20,080 nucleotides of DNA. Source: Ophiothrix spiculata. Lineage: Eukaryota; Echinodermata; Ophiuroidea; Amphilepidida; Ophiotrichidae. The notes beneath the pieces are model-generated. The model was given only the letters and a program-made list of their open reading frames with translations, did not search any database and was not told the DNA's origin. Positions 9,612 to 19,743 of this stretch are shown here, in pieces; within the stretch, counting starts at the first letter, position 1; every line of letters begins with the position of its first letter. The stretch lies in assembly GCA_000969725.1 (NCBI GenBank), contig JXSR01S072813.1, one strand, 5' to 3'. The translations under genes were made by a program, and so were the position numbers.

Positions 9612-9735
9612 GCGTACATTATTTTTTCGTAATGGACACCCCCTGCGGGGGCACCCATTACTCAAAATAATGTACACCCATCCATTATGAGACGATAGAT
9701 GACAGGCAAAACAAAAAATCTTATCTTTTATTCTC
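9553..9735. repeat. Long near-perfect palindrome / foldback element
   Basis: The two ~91-bp arms (9553-9644 and 9646-9735) are inverted copies centred on CCCCCTGCGGGGG at 9645. A stretch of about 38 bp around TTGTTTTGCCTGTCATC... and TAATGGATGGG is perfectly matched; the outer arm has one indel. RNA of this region would fold into one hairpin. The 28-bp end motif occurs here twice (9584-9611 inverted, 9678-9705 direct) and again at 9323-9350. Confidence 0.88.
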
Positions 9736-10569
9736 TAAATCTATTTTGGATTTAGAGATCTCTGTGTTTACAAATTCCAGTGATAATTTTAGATATTTAA
9801 GTTGGAACTTGATAGTGATTTCTGTTCCCCTGCAACATGATATGTCAAGAGTATGGTCAATTGTCATGATTGTGAAATGAAAAATAAACTGTTCTCAGGG
9901 CCAATTTATACCAGTATCAGTTATCATAAGGCCCATCATATTCTTGGGCTTGTAAAATTTATGAAGTAGCACCTCTCTGGTCAAATAACTAGTATAGCAG
10001 CTTTTACCGTTCAGACCTTGGCTCGCTGTATATGTAATTTGTTTTTTGAATGGGAAACAAAAAGTTATGAAACAGAATGAAAGATGGCTTTAAAAGTATA
10101 AAGACTTCTGAGACTTTATTACCCAAGGACTTGGGCAAGTCTACAAAGAGCTGTTATTGGTAAGAGTGCTTTAGATATGCGATTCTCAAGTTAGTGTTCC
10201 AGGAGGAAAGTCACATGAGTAAAATATTAATTTTACTAAACACGACATAATTCGGGCAGACTAAGGCTGATGATAATATAGAAATAACCCGTTTTGTTTG
10301 TTACGCATTCTTTCAATTTAGCCTCATCATTTTACCTCTTTTCAAAATAAGGGAAGTCTGCCAATTATATTTTTTCCCTTTGTTCATCTTTCTACCTTAA
10401 CCAAATGACCTAGTTTGAGGTATGTAATCACCAACACATGGTCACTGGCACGGACACCGCTTCAAACAAACATATAATAGGATTATTTGTTGAATATAAA
10501 GCGTTTTTTTATTTTGATGTTAGCACAATAGATTTTCTTAAAAATCTCTTTCACCTTTTTTTACTGACC
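9736..10569. other. Non-coding stretch, nothing recognised
   Basis: No gene or family is identified. The plus-strand open frame 10438-10731 begins here but lacks any recognisable motif, and its right half coincides with the inverted repeat described next. Confidence 0.45.
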
Positions 10570-10885
10570 CTGTTTAGGAAAGCTGTCTATTTGAAACGCT
10601 ATTATGTGATGACTTACCCCGACAGGGGAGACATAACTCTTTTCAAAAAACAGGTGAAAATAGGCAGCAAAAATAGAGAAAATAATACGAATTTCCAGCA
10701 GATTTTCTGTTTTAAAATTCGATCGTCTTGATCAATTTTAACAAGTAAGGTGTCATTTTAAAGCTTAGAAGATGGTGCAACAGATGAAATGAAAAATTCA
10801 AAATTGATATCATCTGCAAAGTCTCCCCTTTCTGGGTGAGCCATCACATATTTGAAATAACGAATACGGTAATTTCTAAACACAG
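10570..10885. repeat. Diverged inverted repeat, possible old TIR element
   Basis: The inner 30 bp of the left arm (10603-10632, TATGTGATGACTTACCCC...) matches the complement of 10821-10850 at 26 of 30 positions. Weaker similarity (CTGTTTAG, TATT-TGAAA) extends to about 10570 and 10885. Because the arms are inverted, both strands show similar short peptides (YVMTYPDRGD on plus, YVMAHPERGD on minus). That is explained by the repeat and is not evidence for a gene. Confidence 0.6.
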
Positions 10886-11827
10886 TATTATATAGCTCAC
10901 ATTTGGGGTATATGTCATCCAACTGTCTTTTCAACGTCATGTTCAATAATTATTGCCCTAGACAAGGAAGTTATCCCCTGCTCAACAAACTGTTCAATTG
11001 AACTTCATACAATGTTGTTTGAACCCTATAAAAATAGGGACACTTTATCTCTTAGTGTCACAATAGATGGCGTTATTCATAAAAACTTGTTTTTGGACGC
11101 AGGAGGGGTATATTGTTATATTATAACAAAATTTGATATGCAAATGAAGCATCTAACATCAAAAACATTTTACTAATCATTTTCAATCAAAATCTTCCCA
11201 AATTAAGCAATATAATCGATAATCAAGTAAAATCAATAATTTGAAATTTGTATAGCGCCCTCATTTTGCACAAATCTAAGTTAACAGAAAATACCAATAA
11301 ATGGGCTTACAGTTAACCAAATTTCAACCAAAATGAATTACATTTTTACACTGGGTAAAAAAAAACTTTATTATGCGATGTATTTAAGTTATTTGTACTG
11401 CTTTTTTAAATTTTTTGAGAAGTAAAATATGAAATTTTGGTTAAAAATGAATAAATATCCCCTTCAAACATCAGTGCATAATAACTTCAGGCGCTGCTTG
11501 GCTGCAAGCGCAAATGCATCTTAACTTAAAAGAGAGATGAGACTTGCCATGGAATTGCGCAGTTTTAAAAGTAACATGACCCATAAGTTCGTCCCATATT
11601 TCACTTCCATAGGTTAGATTCATGTATTATTTGAAAATGCGAAACAAAACATATTAGGCAGCTATCTGCATGCCAGAACATAATTCCACAGTGGCTACGT
11701 CTAACGATGTATTTGCAGAATTTATTCTATCAGCAACATTTTGTTATATCTTGAAAGTCAAGCGCTGCGAAACAGAACATAGGCTATTTGCAAGACAGAA
11801 AAGAAACACATGTTTAATAAGTTATGT
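10886..11827. other. Non-coding stretch with several short palindromes
   Basis: No gene is seen. Short palindromes: GTTCAATTGAAC (about 10992), CCCTAT/ATAGGG (about 11024-11039), GACACT/AGTGTC (about 11039-11060), and TTGTTATATTATAACAA (11113-11129). A diverged inverted pair, 11103-11150 against 11417-11466 (GRGGRTATAT and AACMAAAATTTSATAT), may mark the ends of an old 360-bp element. Confidence 0.4.
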
Positions 11828-14284
11828 CTAACGATTATTCAGTATCTTTAGACATAATCGATGTAAAACATCCACTCCTCTATTCAGAGACCTTTTATCA
11901 AGATGCTTTTTAACATTGGCTTTAAAAGCCGACTTAGTGGGCAAAGCTTTTATGCTTAATGGTAATTCATTCCAGTCATGAATGGCGGCATAGTAAAATG
12001 TACTTGATTCAATGCCCTTTACATGTGGGACAATGACATTATATTGACTTTGTCGTGTGCCATGGGAATGAGTTTTTGATAATTTGGTGAAATTCTGTCT
12101 GAGATACGAAGGGCCCTGGAGATTATTTATTTTCAAAACATGGTTGAGTCATAACTGAGCAACTCTGTCGTCAAATTTTAGAAGATGTAAACCAGAAAGT
12201 TCAGAGTGACCAATATGGTCTCTGTTGGATAATCCAAGGATGTAACGAGCGACCCTGTTCTGAGCAATCTTAAGTTTCCGCTTGAATTTTTATTGAGATT
12301 GCTATACCAGGAGGAACAGCAATAGTCCATGTGACATTGAGTCAAAGCAACGCTAAGGTTTTTACGCAATTATTTGTTCAGAATATGAGAATTACGATAA
12401 AGGAATTTAAGGCGACTAAAAGCCTTTTGACGACAGAGTTGATCATTGATTCACCAGATAATGTATTATCTAGTGGAACACCAAGATAATTGACACTGTC
12501 CTTAGATTTTATTTCCTGGCCATTGTAGGCAACACTGAAGTCATTCACCTTTTTCAACCTGTTTTTGGTCCCAAAGAGAATGCATTCAGTCTTGCCTACA
12601 TGGAGGGACAGCTTATTGTCAATTAACCATTCATTGCAAGACTTAAAATCGGCACTGAGCATATCGGCAACAGACCTGGGGTCTCTATCGCATGCTATAA
12701 TCACGCTGTCATCAGCTCTGCACAGATAGTTCCATGTCGTTGCTGTAACATAAATACAAAAGGGGACCCAGGATACTGCCCTGTGGTACACCACAAGCAA
12801 TATCCTGAAAGGAAGATTTAATGCCATCTATGCAAACAAGCTGCTTTCTGTTAGACAGGTATGAATGAAACCAACCAGGGCTGATGCCCATTGCATTCAA
12901 TTTATTACATAAGATTTTATGGTTGACGCTGTCGAACGCCTTTTGGATGTCCAACAGCATCATACCAACATAATTACCCTGAGACATTTGGGATTTAACA
13001 TAATCGGTGAGATATATAAGGTATGTTTCGGTAGAATACCCTGATCTAAAACCGGACTGATATTGATAAATAAGACCTTTCTTTGATAAATAACTTTCAA
13101 CTTGAACATAAACACTCTTTTCCAGTATTTTGGATACCGTGTTCAAAACACTCACTGGCCGATAGTTACCGACGTCTAATCTGCTATTCTTTTTGAATAA
13201 TGGTGTGATCCTTGCCTGTTTGAAATCATCCGGCACAGTTTCTGTTCTAATAGACAAATTAATTATATGGGAAATTAAAGGGGTTAACTCAATAGTACCA
13301 TCCTTCAAAAACCTAGGAGGCAGATCATCCAGGCCAGCACCCTTAATAATGTTCAATATTTGAAGTTCTTTCAAAACAAAATCATCATTAATGGGTGGCA
13401 ATTTGAATTCACTAGGTGAAATACGTTTTTGTCTATAAAATTGAAGAAAAGTGTCAGAAGACGTGCAAAACTTGTTCACAGCAGCAAGTAGTTTTGAAAC
13501 AAGCACAGAAGCCACTGTAGTGAAAAAGTTGTTTATGTAGTTGCATACAGATAGGGTATAATCACATAATTTGCCATCAATGTCAAGAACTATTTTGCCC
13601 TTAGAATTAGATTGAGTACTGTAGCCCAAATCAATTAAATGAGACCATAATTTCTTTGAGTCTCCCATGGATACTTCCAATTTATTCTGAAAATACAAGG
13701 CTTTGGCAGATTTAATATCCCTTTGTTTTTTATTTCTCAGGGAGGTGAAAACATAGTAATATATACCTGGGGTGTTATCTTTCACCTGTTGCCGGATTTT
13801 ATCCCTTAGCCTTATATTCTCGAGAATATCTGGAGTTATCCATGGTTCAGTCCTTTGTTTGATTCGGACTTCTCGTTTTGGTGCAACACGATCAAAAACT
13901 TTGGTAAATATATCTTTAAAATTCTGCTATGCATTGTTGACATCATTATTAAGTAACACTGTTGACCAATCACAATTTTTCAAAATTAAGCGGAAAGTTT
14001 GAATGTCATAGTTTTTCAAAGATCTTATTTTCAAAGGGTTATGTTTATGAAATTTTGTTTTTGTTGCTTTCCTAATACAAAATGTCAAATAATAATTACT
14101 CATGCCAAGTTTGACAACCCCGCTTTGTGATACCATCTTGACTAACCAGCACATGGTCGAATAAACTCTCCGTTTCCTCTGAGACACGTGTCGGTTCTTT
14201 GATCAAGAGTCCTGCAGTAGAAAGACAGAGTTTGGCAATGAAATCATGAAACCATGAAACTAATTTGTACCCCGTTGTGATCAC
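11828..14284 (-). pseudogene. Decayed CR1/L2-like LINE: endonuclease end plus reverse transcriptase
   Basis: This is one minus-strand LINE ORF2 broken into several frames. In order from 14284: the last part of the apurinic endonuclease (LLIKEPTRV, then LGMSNYYL where SDH is expected, so the catalytic His motif is lost), a frameshift near 14125, a linker with an in-frame TAG near 13925, then RT (VGNYRPVS, SGFRSGYST, motif A with D279 of the 357-codon frame from 13785, motif B GVPQGS). A deletion near 12715-12725 shifts the frame and replaces YADD by RADD, removing the aromatic of catalytic motif C. Further breaks: a frameshift near 12400, a TAA near 12370, a frameshift near 12290, and a TGA near 12150 in a position where CGA to TGA is plausible. 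The C-terminal domain ends at 11828. The copy is dead. The 5' end is truncated and no tail or target duplication is clear. Confidence 0.85.
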
Positions 14285-16131
14285 TGAGCATGAATAACTT
14301 AAGTCCTTTTGTTCTGATCAACATCATTCGATTAGTTCTGCCAAAAATGAGAGCATAACAGTTTTACGTATGTCTCACGTTAACTTAGCGTGAAATCTAG
14401 CCATCCGGTACTTTATTTCTTCATCCATAGGATCAATGAGCGCTATCTTTAAGGATAAGGTCAGGGATTCTACTATAATTATGGGATATGAATTTCCTAT
14501 ACCTTGCCAACGGAAAAAGCGGAGCCTCAGCACAAATTATCAATTCGAGGTCACATGGTTAATTATGTGTGTTAAAATCACGTACAGGCTCATTAGTATG
14601 CACGCGGATTTTGTCAACAAAATTTTCCGAAAAATCTCTTTAATTTCAGTGCAAAAAAACTGAAAAATAAATAGAACCAGACCCATGCATCATTAGATAC
14701 ACTAATTCTGAACAACTTTTGGCTGATGGGACTATCAGCAAAGACACAAAGAGTGAAATTTCCATTTGAAATCGGCTGATCTGCGCTGATTAAGCTAAAG
14801 ATTTCAAGTCAGATATCAACTCTAAATTACTCGTTCGAATTCGTACGCAACCAGTTAACGAAAACGCGAACTTAACATTCTGGTTATTGTGTCATCAGTT
14901 CAACAAACACGGGATTCCTCTGCGCAAGGTTCTGCGCATGGTTGCAGAAGACCCCGCCTATGTTACCTTAATGACTACCAAATATGGTCAAAAAAAGGCT
15001 TCAGCTAATACGCGAGAGAGACAGGGCCCTGATAAGGTTACCGATAATGCAATCGCAACTGCCAGTCACACACGAAACACATATAATAGTGGTTTTTAAC
15101 GTACAGCTCTAATTGAAATTTAGTTTAATAAAGGTTCCGCTGCCGTTATTTTAACAGCTGCGTATTTGCATTTGAAAAGAAATAAGGTTACCGTCCAAAA
15201 TAGCGATTGCGTTCTAACAACGCAACCTCTCAATTGTTTTGGGTTTAGACACTGTTATGGAGTTTAAACAATTTCAGGGGAACTTTGGACACCTTTTCAT
15301 TGTTCATTTCAAAAAACCGGCCGAGGTTGATTTTTTAATGTAATCTGAAACGTTTGCCTTCAACTGTCTTGAATCATATTTAATTAGGTTCAAACATCCA
15401 AAACGTAAGAAAAATATGTAAGAAATCGAGATAACAATGCTCTCTCAATCCATGTCTTAATCAGTACAAACACTCAGAAATATAGTTTTCGGAATCAACA
15501 TGAAGCGTTTTACCATTATGAATGTAACTTTGTAACCAAACATCCTAACACCAAAAGAAAAATTTCAACTTTTAGATGAGACCAAGATATGAGTTTTGAT
15601 TTTGGGATCCTTTAGGTGCCTTTTGATATGACGGGGCACCTATGAATCAACGTGACTTAAAAAACAAACAAACTTAGCTAGGAAGCTAACCTCTTTGCCA
15701 ACTATTTATGGCATAATTATCATAGTTTTAATATTCAATGAGTTTTTACTAAGTTCTTATAGCGACTATCAGCCAGATTAGACATGACGTCTCTCAATTA
15801 AATGCATTAATTATTGTGACGGATAAATACTACTCGCACAGTGCTAAGCGGGCAGTACGTGTCGTTTTAATAAGCCACTTCGGATAAAGGATCAGTAACT
15901 TAATCAGTTACTGGATTGAATTGACAGATTCTATCCCTCTCAGGAATTATACGATATCACATGTATGTTAACGTTTTACTGATGTAAATCTTGAGACGAT
16001 GATGAAGTAATAACTAGTAAAGAGGTTTGTATAGTATTAAGATTCGATAAATTGTTATATTCTGTCAAATATGTTTATATAAGAGAAAACGCCACGCTCT
16101 TCACTCTCGTTAGTGAAAAAGGACAGCAGCC
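14285..16131. other. Non-coding stretch, one unassigned open frame
   Basis: No gene is recognised. One plus-strand frame is open from about 14794 to 15099 (~102 codons, no ATG near its start, containing FNKHGIPLRKVLRMVAEDP). It has a more protein-like composition than other chance frames, but no family is recognised and no splice or transposon context supports it. A small hairpin AGGTGCC (15614-15620) / GGCACCT (15635-15641) is the only other structure noted. Confidence 0.4.
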
Positions 16132-16135
16132 TTAA

Positions 16136-16724
16136 CCCTCGTCTACCCAGGCTATTTTTTGTAACACGTCTACCCAAGGGGGGTTGTTGCAACCCCCTAA
16201 ATTTTTGGAACGGAACCCTCTATGAACTTGGTTTTGCTATTAATAGATAGGTATGGTCCTTCCCTATCCAATGATACCAATATCTGCTACGGCCTTACGT
16301 AATTATGACGTCATCAAGGTCGAAAATCAGAAAATCGGGATTTTGGCAAAAATAGCCACCAAAATCAAAATATTGCTATAAAAGTTCTAAATGACCGATT
16401 TTCGTCGGGATTTTGCTAATAAAGAAGGGAAATGATAATTCTTACATGCCCTGCAAGTTTCAGCTTCATAGCATGCATATATTTTTCACAATGGCGACTT
16501 AAAATTTTCCGGGGCTTCATCAACCCCCCTAAACCCCAACTTTGACGGCCTACCCTAACTCCACCTTAGGTGGTACCCCCTAATTTTTCATCAAAATAAC
16601 CGCAAAGAATGTAAAAGAGATTACCCAAATGCCTGGGGTCGGTTGCTTTTGCGTTTTTATGCAGCGGGGAAAAAACCTTAGGGGGGGGGGGGGGGGGGTT
16701 GCAACCCCCCCGGGTAGACGAGGG
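16136..16724. mobile_element. piggyBac-type MITE, copy B (perfect TTAA duplication)
   Basis: This is a 589-bp element bounded by TTAA on both sides (16132-16135, 16725-16728), with ends CCCTCGTCTACCC and GGGTAGACGAGGG. The left end repeats CGTCTACCCA about 35 bp inside, followed by GGGGGGTTGTTGCAACCCCC. The right end has an 18-G run (16681-16698) and the palindrome GGGGGTTGCAACCCCC. It is homologous to 7250-7817 along its length, with the terminal motif changed in step at both ends (TTCC to TACC), so the two copies represent related subfamilies. The open frames across the G-run are composition artefacts. No transposase is present. Confidence 0.92.
16681..16698 (+). repeat. Poly(G)18 tract
   Basis: Eighteen consecutive G inside the right end of MITE copy B, running into TTGCAACCCCCCC. 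It can form a stem with the downstream C-run or a G-quadruplex, and its exact length is unreliable in an assembly. Confidence 0.9.
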
Positions 16725-16728
16725 TTAA

Positions 16729-17935
16729 TCCATAAATATAGAAACAAGAAATATTGCATGCGTATTGTCAATTGTTTGAGACTCAGAATAAATGAAAAAA
16801 ACATGGATCATACGAGTCTTGCTCTCCCATGTCATAATATGGCTCCGTCTGACAGTGCGTCACTTGGGACTGACAGGTTACTCGAATGTGTTTTCACCTG
16901 TTTCTGAAACTGTTAAACTCACGTGGTTTTTTTTCTCCCCAAAAGGTGTTTTAAATGTTTTTGGAACGTGATATTTATAAGATGCATGTTGTACCACATT
17001 TTGGTCTCCATGGCATTCTAGACTGCAGACGTTCTCGCAAAACTTTTCAAATGAAGTACTAGTAAATGGTGAACTCATTTCTCTGCTTAAGCATGTATGT
17101 ATATCACAGTATCACGTCTGTCTTATCATGGGTTTATGACTACAGGGAACGTTCTGTCAAATAGCGCACGACTATATTATAGCGATGAATCTTAAACATG
17201 TGAAACATCATTGTATAAACTAGAATTAAAGTATGTATATAATATCAAATTTAAAATGTAGACTCACAAATTTACCGATTTAAATGTACGACCATGTTTC
17301 ATCGGTGGTTCATTTCATACAACATTTGATAGTATTCAATGTTTCGGATTCATGTCTTCTTTCATTCTTCTTTGACACCTTACGCTATTTGCGTTTTGCT
17401 TCTAGACTTTATCTTTCACACAATTCTCGCATATTGAGCTGATTCGCTGTAACATTTATCATGATAGGATGTAGCACAAAAAGGGAGGAAATCAAAACGT
17501 CATAGAATAAACAAGGGATGGGTCCCACCTACCAATTAGTACCTAAACCAAATTTATTTGGGGTTTGTTTCGAAAAAAAGAAAAACGGGGGCTCCAACAC
17601 CAACCACGTCAGTAAAGTGTTAAGAATGACGGTGAAGGATATTCAGGTTGAAAAAAAAAAAAAAAACTAGTTAAATTTGTATTTTGGATCATGCCAAACA
17701 TACAACTTTCATCACCCTGTTTGAAATAAGCAGTCCAATTCTGTGATGTTTTATACTTTTCTTACGTGTCTTTTATAATTTCTTTGGATATTGCGCCGAG
17801 TAGAGCGATTCTAGGATGATTAAACAAAAACACTTCTAGAAACCTTTCTGAATGGTAAGTTTATAAATGAAGACTAGATCTGTTACTTACTACAAGTTTT
17901 CAATGCATTTATCAATCCGAATATTTTGTGTTGTA
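16729..17935. other. Non-coding stretch with a poly(A) run
   Basis: No coding or RNA gene is seen. A 16-A run at 17651-17666 might be the tail of an old retroposon lying to its left, but no A/B box or other SINE signature is visible in the ~150 bp before it. Confidence 0.45.
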
Positions 17936-18088
17936 GTTCTATAAAAACAAATTGATTTGGTTTGCCATGTTTTGCCCCAAATCATGATTTTTTGACTCGG
18001 AGTTGCTTATGACGTTATAACTTTGTAATGCATTGTCCGATATTCACGATTTTGGTATCAATGGAAGGAGGCGTCTCTACCTTATGCC
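17936..18088 (-). mobile_element. Diverged internal fragment related to the TTAA MITE family
   Basis: Read on the minus strand, this contains the same ordered blocks as the interiors of 7250-7817 and 16136-16724: AAGGTAGAGAC, TTCCATTGATACC, AATCG, a GCATTAC block, a TAACGTCAT block, GGCAAAA, and TATAGAACT for TATAAAAGTTCTA. No CCC ends or TTAA flanks are recognised, so it is an old fragment or a different family sharing the interior. Confidence 0.55.
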
Positions 18089-18886
18089 ATGGTACGAAAC
18101 AACTTGACTGTACAAAACAACTTGATATTCTTTTCATTTTTCTGTAAATATTTACCGTCTGTCATTGATTGAATTGATCATACACGGTGTAAAGTAACAT
18201 AAAATATCCTTATATACTCCTTTAGTTTTATCATGTGAACTCTTTTTGGCGTGCGATTCACATATCTTGAACAACTAATCGATCGATTGTATACGCTGCA
18301 CTGCAGTTTACGGAGTCTTTATTACTGTTTTTGCCAGCACATTTGTAAATTTTAAGCGTAAGAAAAAAAACTTAAACCCAACTTGACACTTTGAGTACTC
18401 AGCTGTAACGTTAAGTCCCAGTCCATTATTAATTTCATAATTTTGGTTAGATTTTACTTCTCCTTTTTAGCCTATTAGCCTTATTACACATGAGTGACAT
18501 CCCTTAAGAATAATCATAAGAATTAAGAGCAATCATTAATGCGACAGCTTTATCATTTTCCTGTAGTATACTTGTCGTTTTCCTAAGCCACCTCGGATAT
18601 TGAATCTTAGTAATCATTCCCTATTAATGGTGCTATTGTAAAGCAAAACTCGGTCTGCGTAAGTCTGATGCTGGAACATCTCAGGTATGGTATTAGAGAG
18701 GTATTAGCATGATTAGGTAAGCGTGATATTGCAATGGCTAGAGGGATGAACCATTTCTCATCAAATGACGCTTGTTTCTCAACTTAAGAGTATTATATAT
18801 TTCCGTCATTTTTCAGATGTTTTTAACTCTAAATTTGTGTTCATATGATTTTTTAAATACCAAGAAATGTTTTAACATTTTGAGAA
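18089..18886. other. Non-coding stretch, nothing recognised
   Basis: AT-rich sequence without long open frames or recognisable repeats. Confidence 0.4.
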
Positions 18887-18973
18887 AGGGGACCGCGCCG
18901 GCTCGAACCCACGCCAGCCCCAGTATCAAGCTTATGAGTCAAGCGCCTTAACCACTGAGCCACGAGGGCAGCT
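18887..18973 (-). repeat. tRNA-derived SINE head or tRNA pseudogene
   Basis: On the minus strand the sequence has an A box (TGGCTCAGTGGTTAA, 18949-18963 complemented) and a B box (GGTTCGAGCC, 18900-18909 complemented) at tRNA-like spacing, the split internal promoter of RNA polymerase III. The CTCATAA segment resembles an anticodon loop with CAT, but the anticodon stem, the T stem (GTGGG against CGGCG) and the acceptor stem do not pair. A working tRNA is therefore unlikely. A SINE head is the better reading; no SINE body or tail could be delimited. Confidence 0.65.
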
Positions 18974-19007
18974 GTCGGGATGGGTGACATTTTCGTATTC
19001 AGCCAAT

Positions 19008-19126
19008 CACTGACCATGACCCCACCCTAACACACTAACCAGGGACCCGACCCTAACTCACTTATCATGGCCAGACCCCAACCCTGACACTAAACATACC
19101 CCATCCCTACCCTGAACCTAACCCTA
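19008..19126. repeat. Degenerate CCCTAA-rich minisatellite
   Basis: This C-rich tract contains repeated ACCCTAAC-like words. It can be read as about two diverged units with ~51-bp spacing (CACTGACCATG... at 19008 and CACTTATCATGG... at 19059), each with CCC(T/C)AACC motifs. Single words match the animal telomere hexamer CCCTAA, but there is no run of perfect hexamers, so an interstitial telomere block is not claimed. Confidence 0.55.
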
Positions 19127-19130
19127 ATAA

Positions 19131-19529
19131 AGCTTTGGATTTTATTTTAAACGCAAACAAAACCCAATAAAGCTGTTTTATGAAATTGTCAGGGTAGCGG
19201 TTGTGCATGTTTTGGAGCAAAAAATCAAATTGGTCTCGTCATTTTTGAGATAATTAGCATAAACTGGTAAAATGATGGCGCTGTTCAATTTTTGTTTTGT
19301 CGTTAAATCCAAAACGAAACAACTTTTGAATGTTTTTATTTCAGCAATGTATTTGTAATTATAATCTGCTATTATTTTTGGCGGAAACTTTTCGTAAAAA
19401 CGAAACTTTGACACCAATTTAATATCTGGCCGCCAGTTTGAAACGGAATGACGTATTTTTTTTATTTCCTATGTATTGTATTGAGTTGGTTTATCACTGC
19501 AGAGTACAGTTTTAGAGATAATAATGTAG
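19131..19529. other. Non-coding stretch
   Basis: A 79-codon minus-strand open frame (19178-19417) shows no family features. Nothing else is recognised. Confidence 0.4.
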
Positions 19530-19739
19530 AGAAAATTGCTTTTTGATGTTCAAATGACTTTGGCTCAATATATTGACTTCGTTGCTTCCAATGTTTCTAA
19601 ACGTTGTGGTGCAATTCGTTGTGTCAAATATTACCTTCCAAGTTATGTTCTCAAAAAACTTGTCGATTCTTTAGTTCTTCCACACTTTATTACTGTAATC
19701 AAGTTTGGTCAAATAGCTCTTTCACTCTTACTAACAGGC
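19530..19739 (+). pseudogene. LINE reverse transcriptase C-terminal remnant
   Basis: The translation reads through the region just after the RT catalytic core of a CR1/L2-like LINE: IDFVASNVSKRCG, then IRCVKYYLPSYVLKKLVDSLVLPHF, and after one frameshift near 19690 YCNQVWSNSS and TNRL. The usual order in such elements is KRIG...R..YLP...L...LV.PHFDYC..VWSN. Only about 70 codons remain; everything upstream is missing. The remnant is cut by the TTAA of the next element, whose insertion is therefore younger. Confidence 0.72.
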
Positions 19740-19743
19740 TTAA

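Noticed and set aside
10267..10290. CTGATGA followed by GAAA, resembling a second hammerhead core
   Set aside because: Stem II (TAATATA) would not pair properly and no stem I or stem III partner is present.
10438..10731. 97-codon plus-strand open frame as a gene
   Set aside because: No domain or signal, AT-driven composition, and the only 'conserved' peptide is explained by the inverted repeat.
13772..14002. Plus-strand open frame of 76 codons
   Set aside because: It overlaps the antisense of the decayed LINE, whose endonuclease/RT linker is recognisable on the minus strand.
16580..16907. Overlapping open frames on both strands with poly-Gly or poly-Pro
   Set aside because: They are produced by the G-run at the end of MITE copy B and are composition artefacts.
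18887..18973. A functional tRNA gene (CAT anticodon) on the minus strand
   Set aside because: A and B boxes are good, but the acceptor, anticodon and T stems do not pair.
19008..19126. Interstitial telomere array
   Set aside because: Only scattered CCCTAA words with no tandem run of hexamers.
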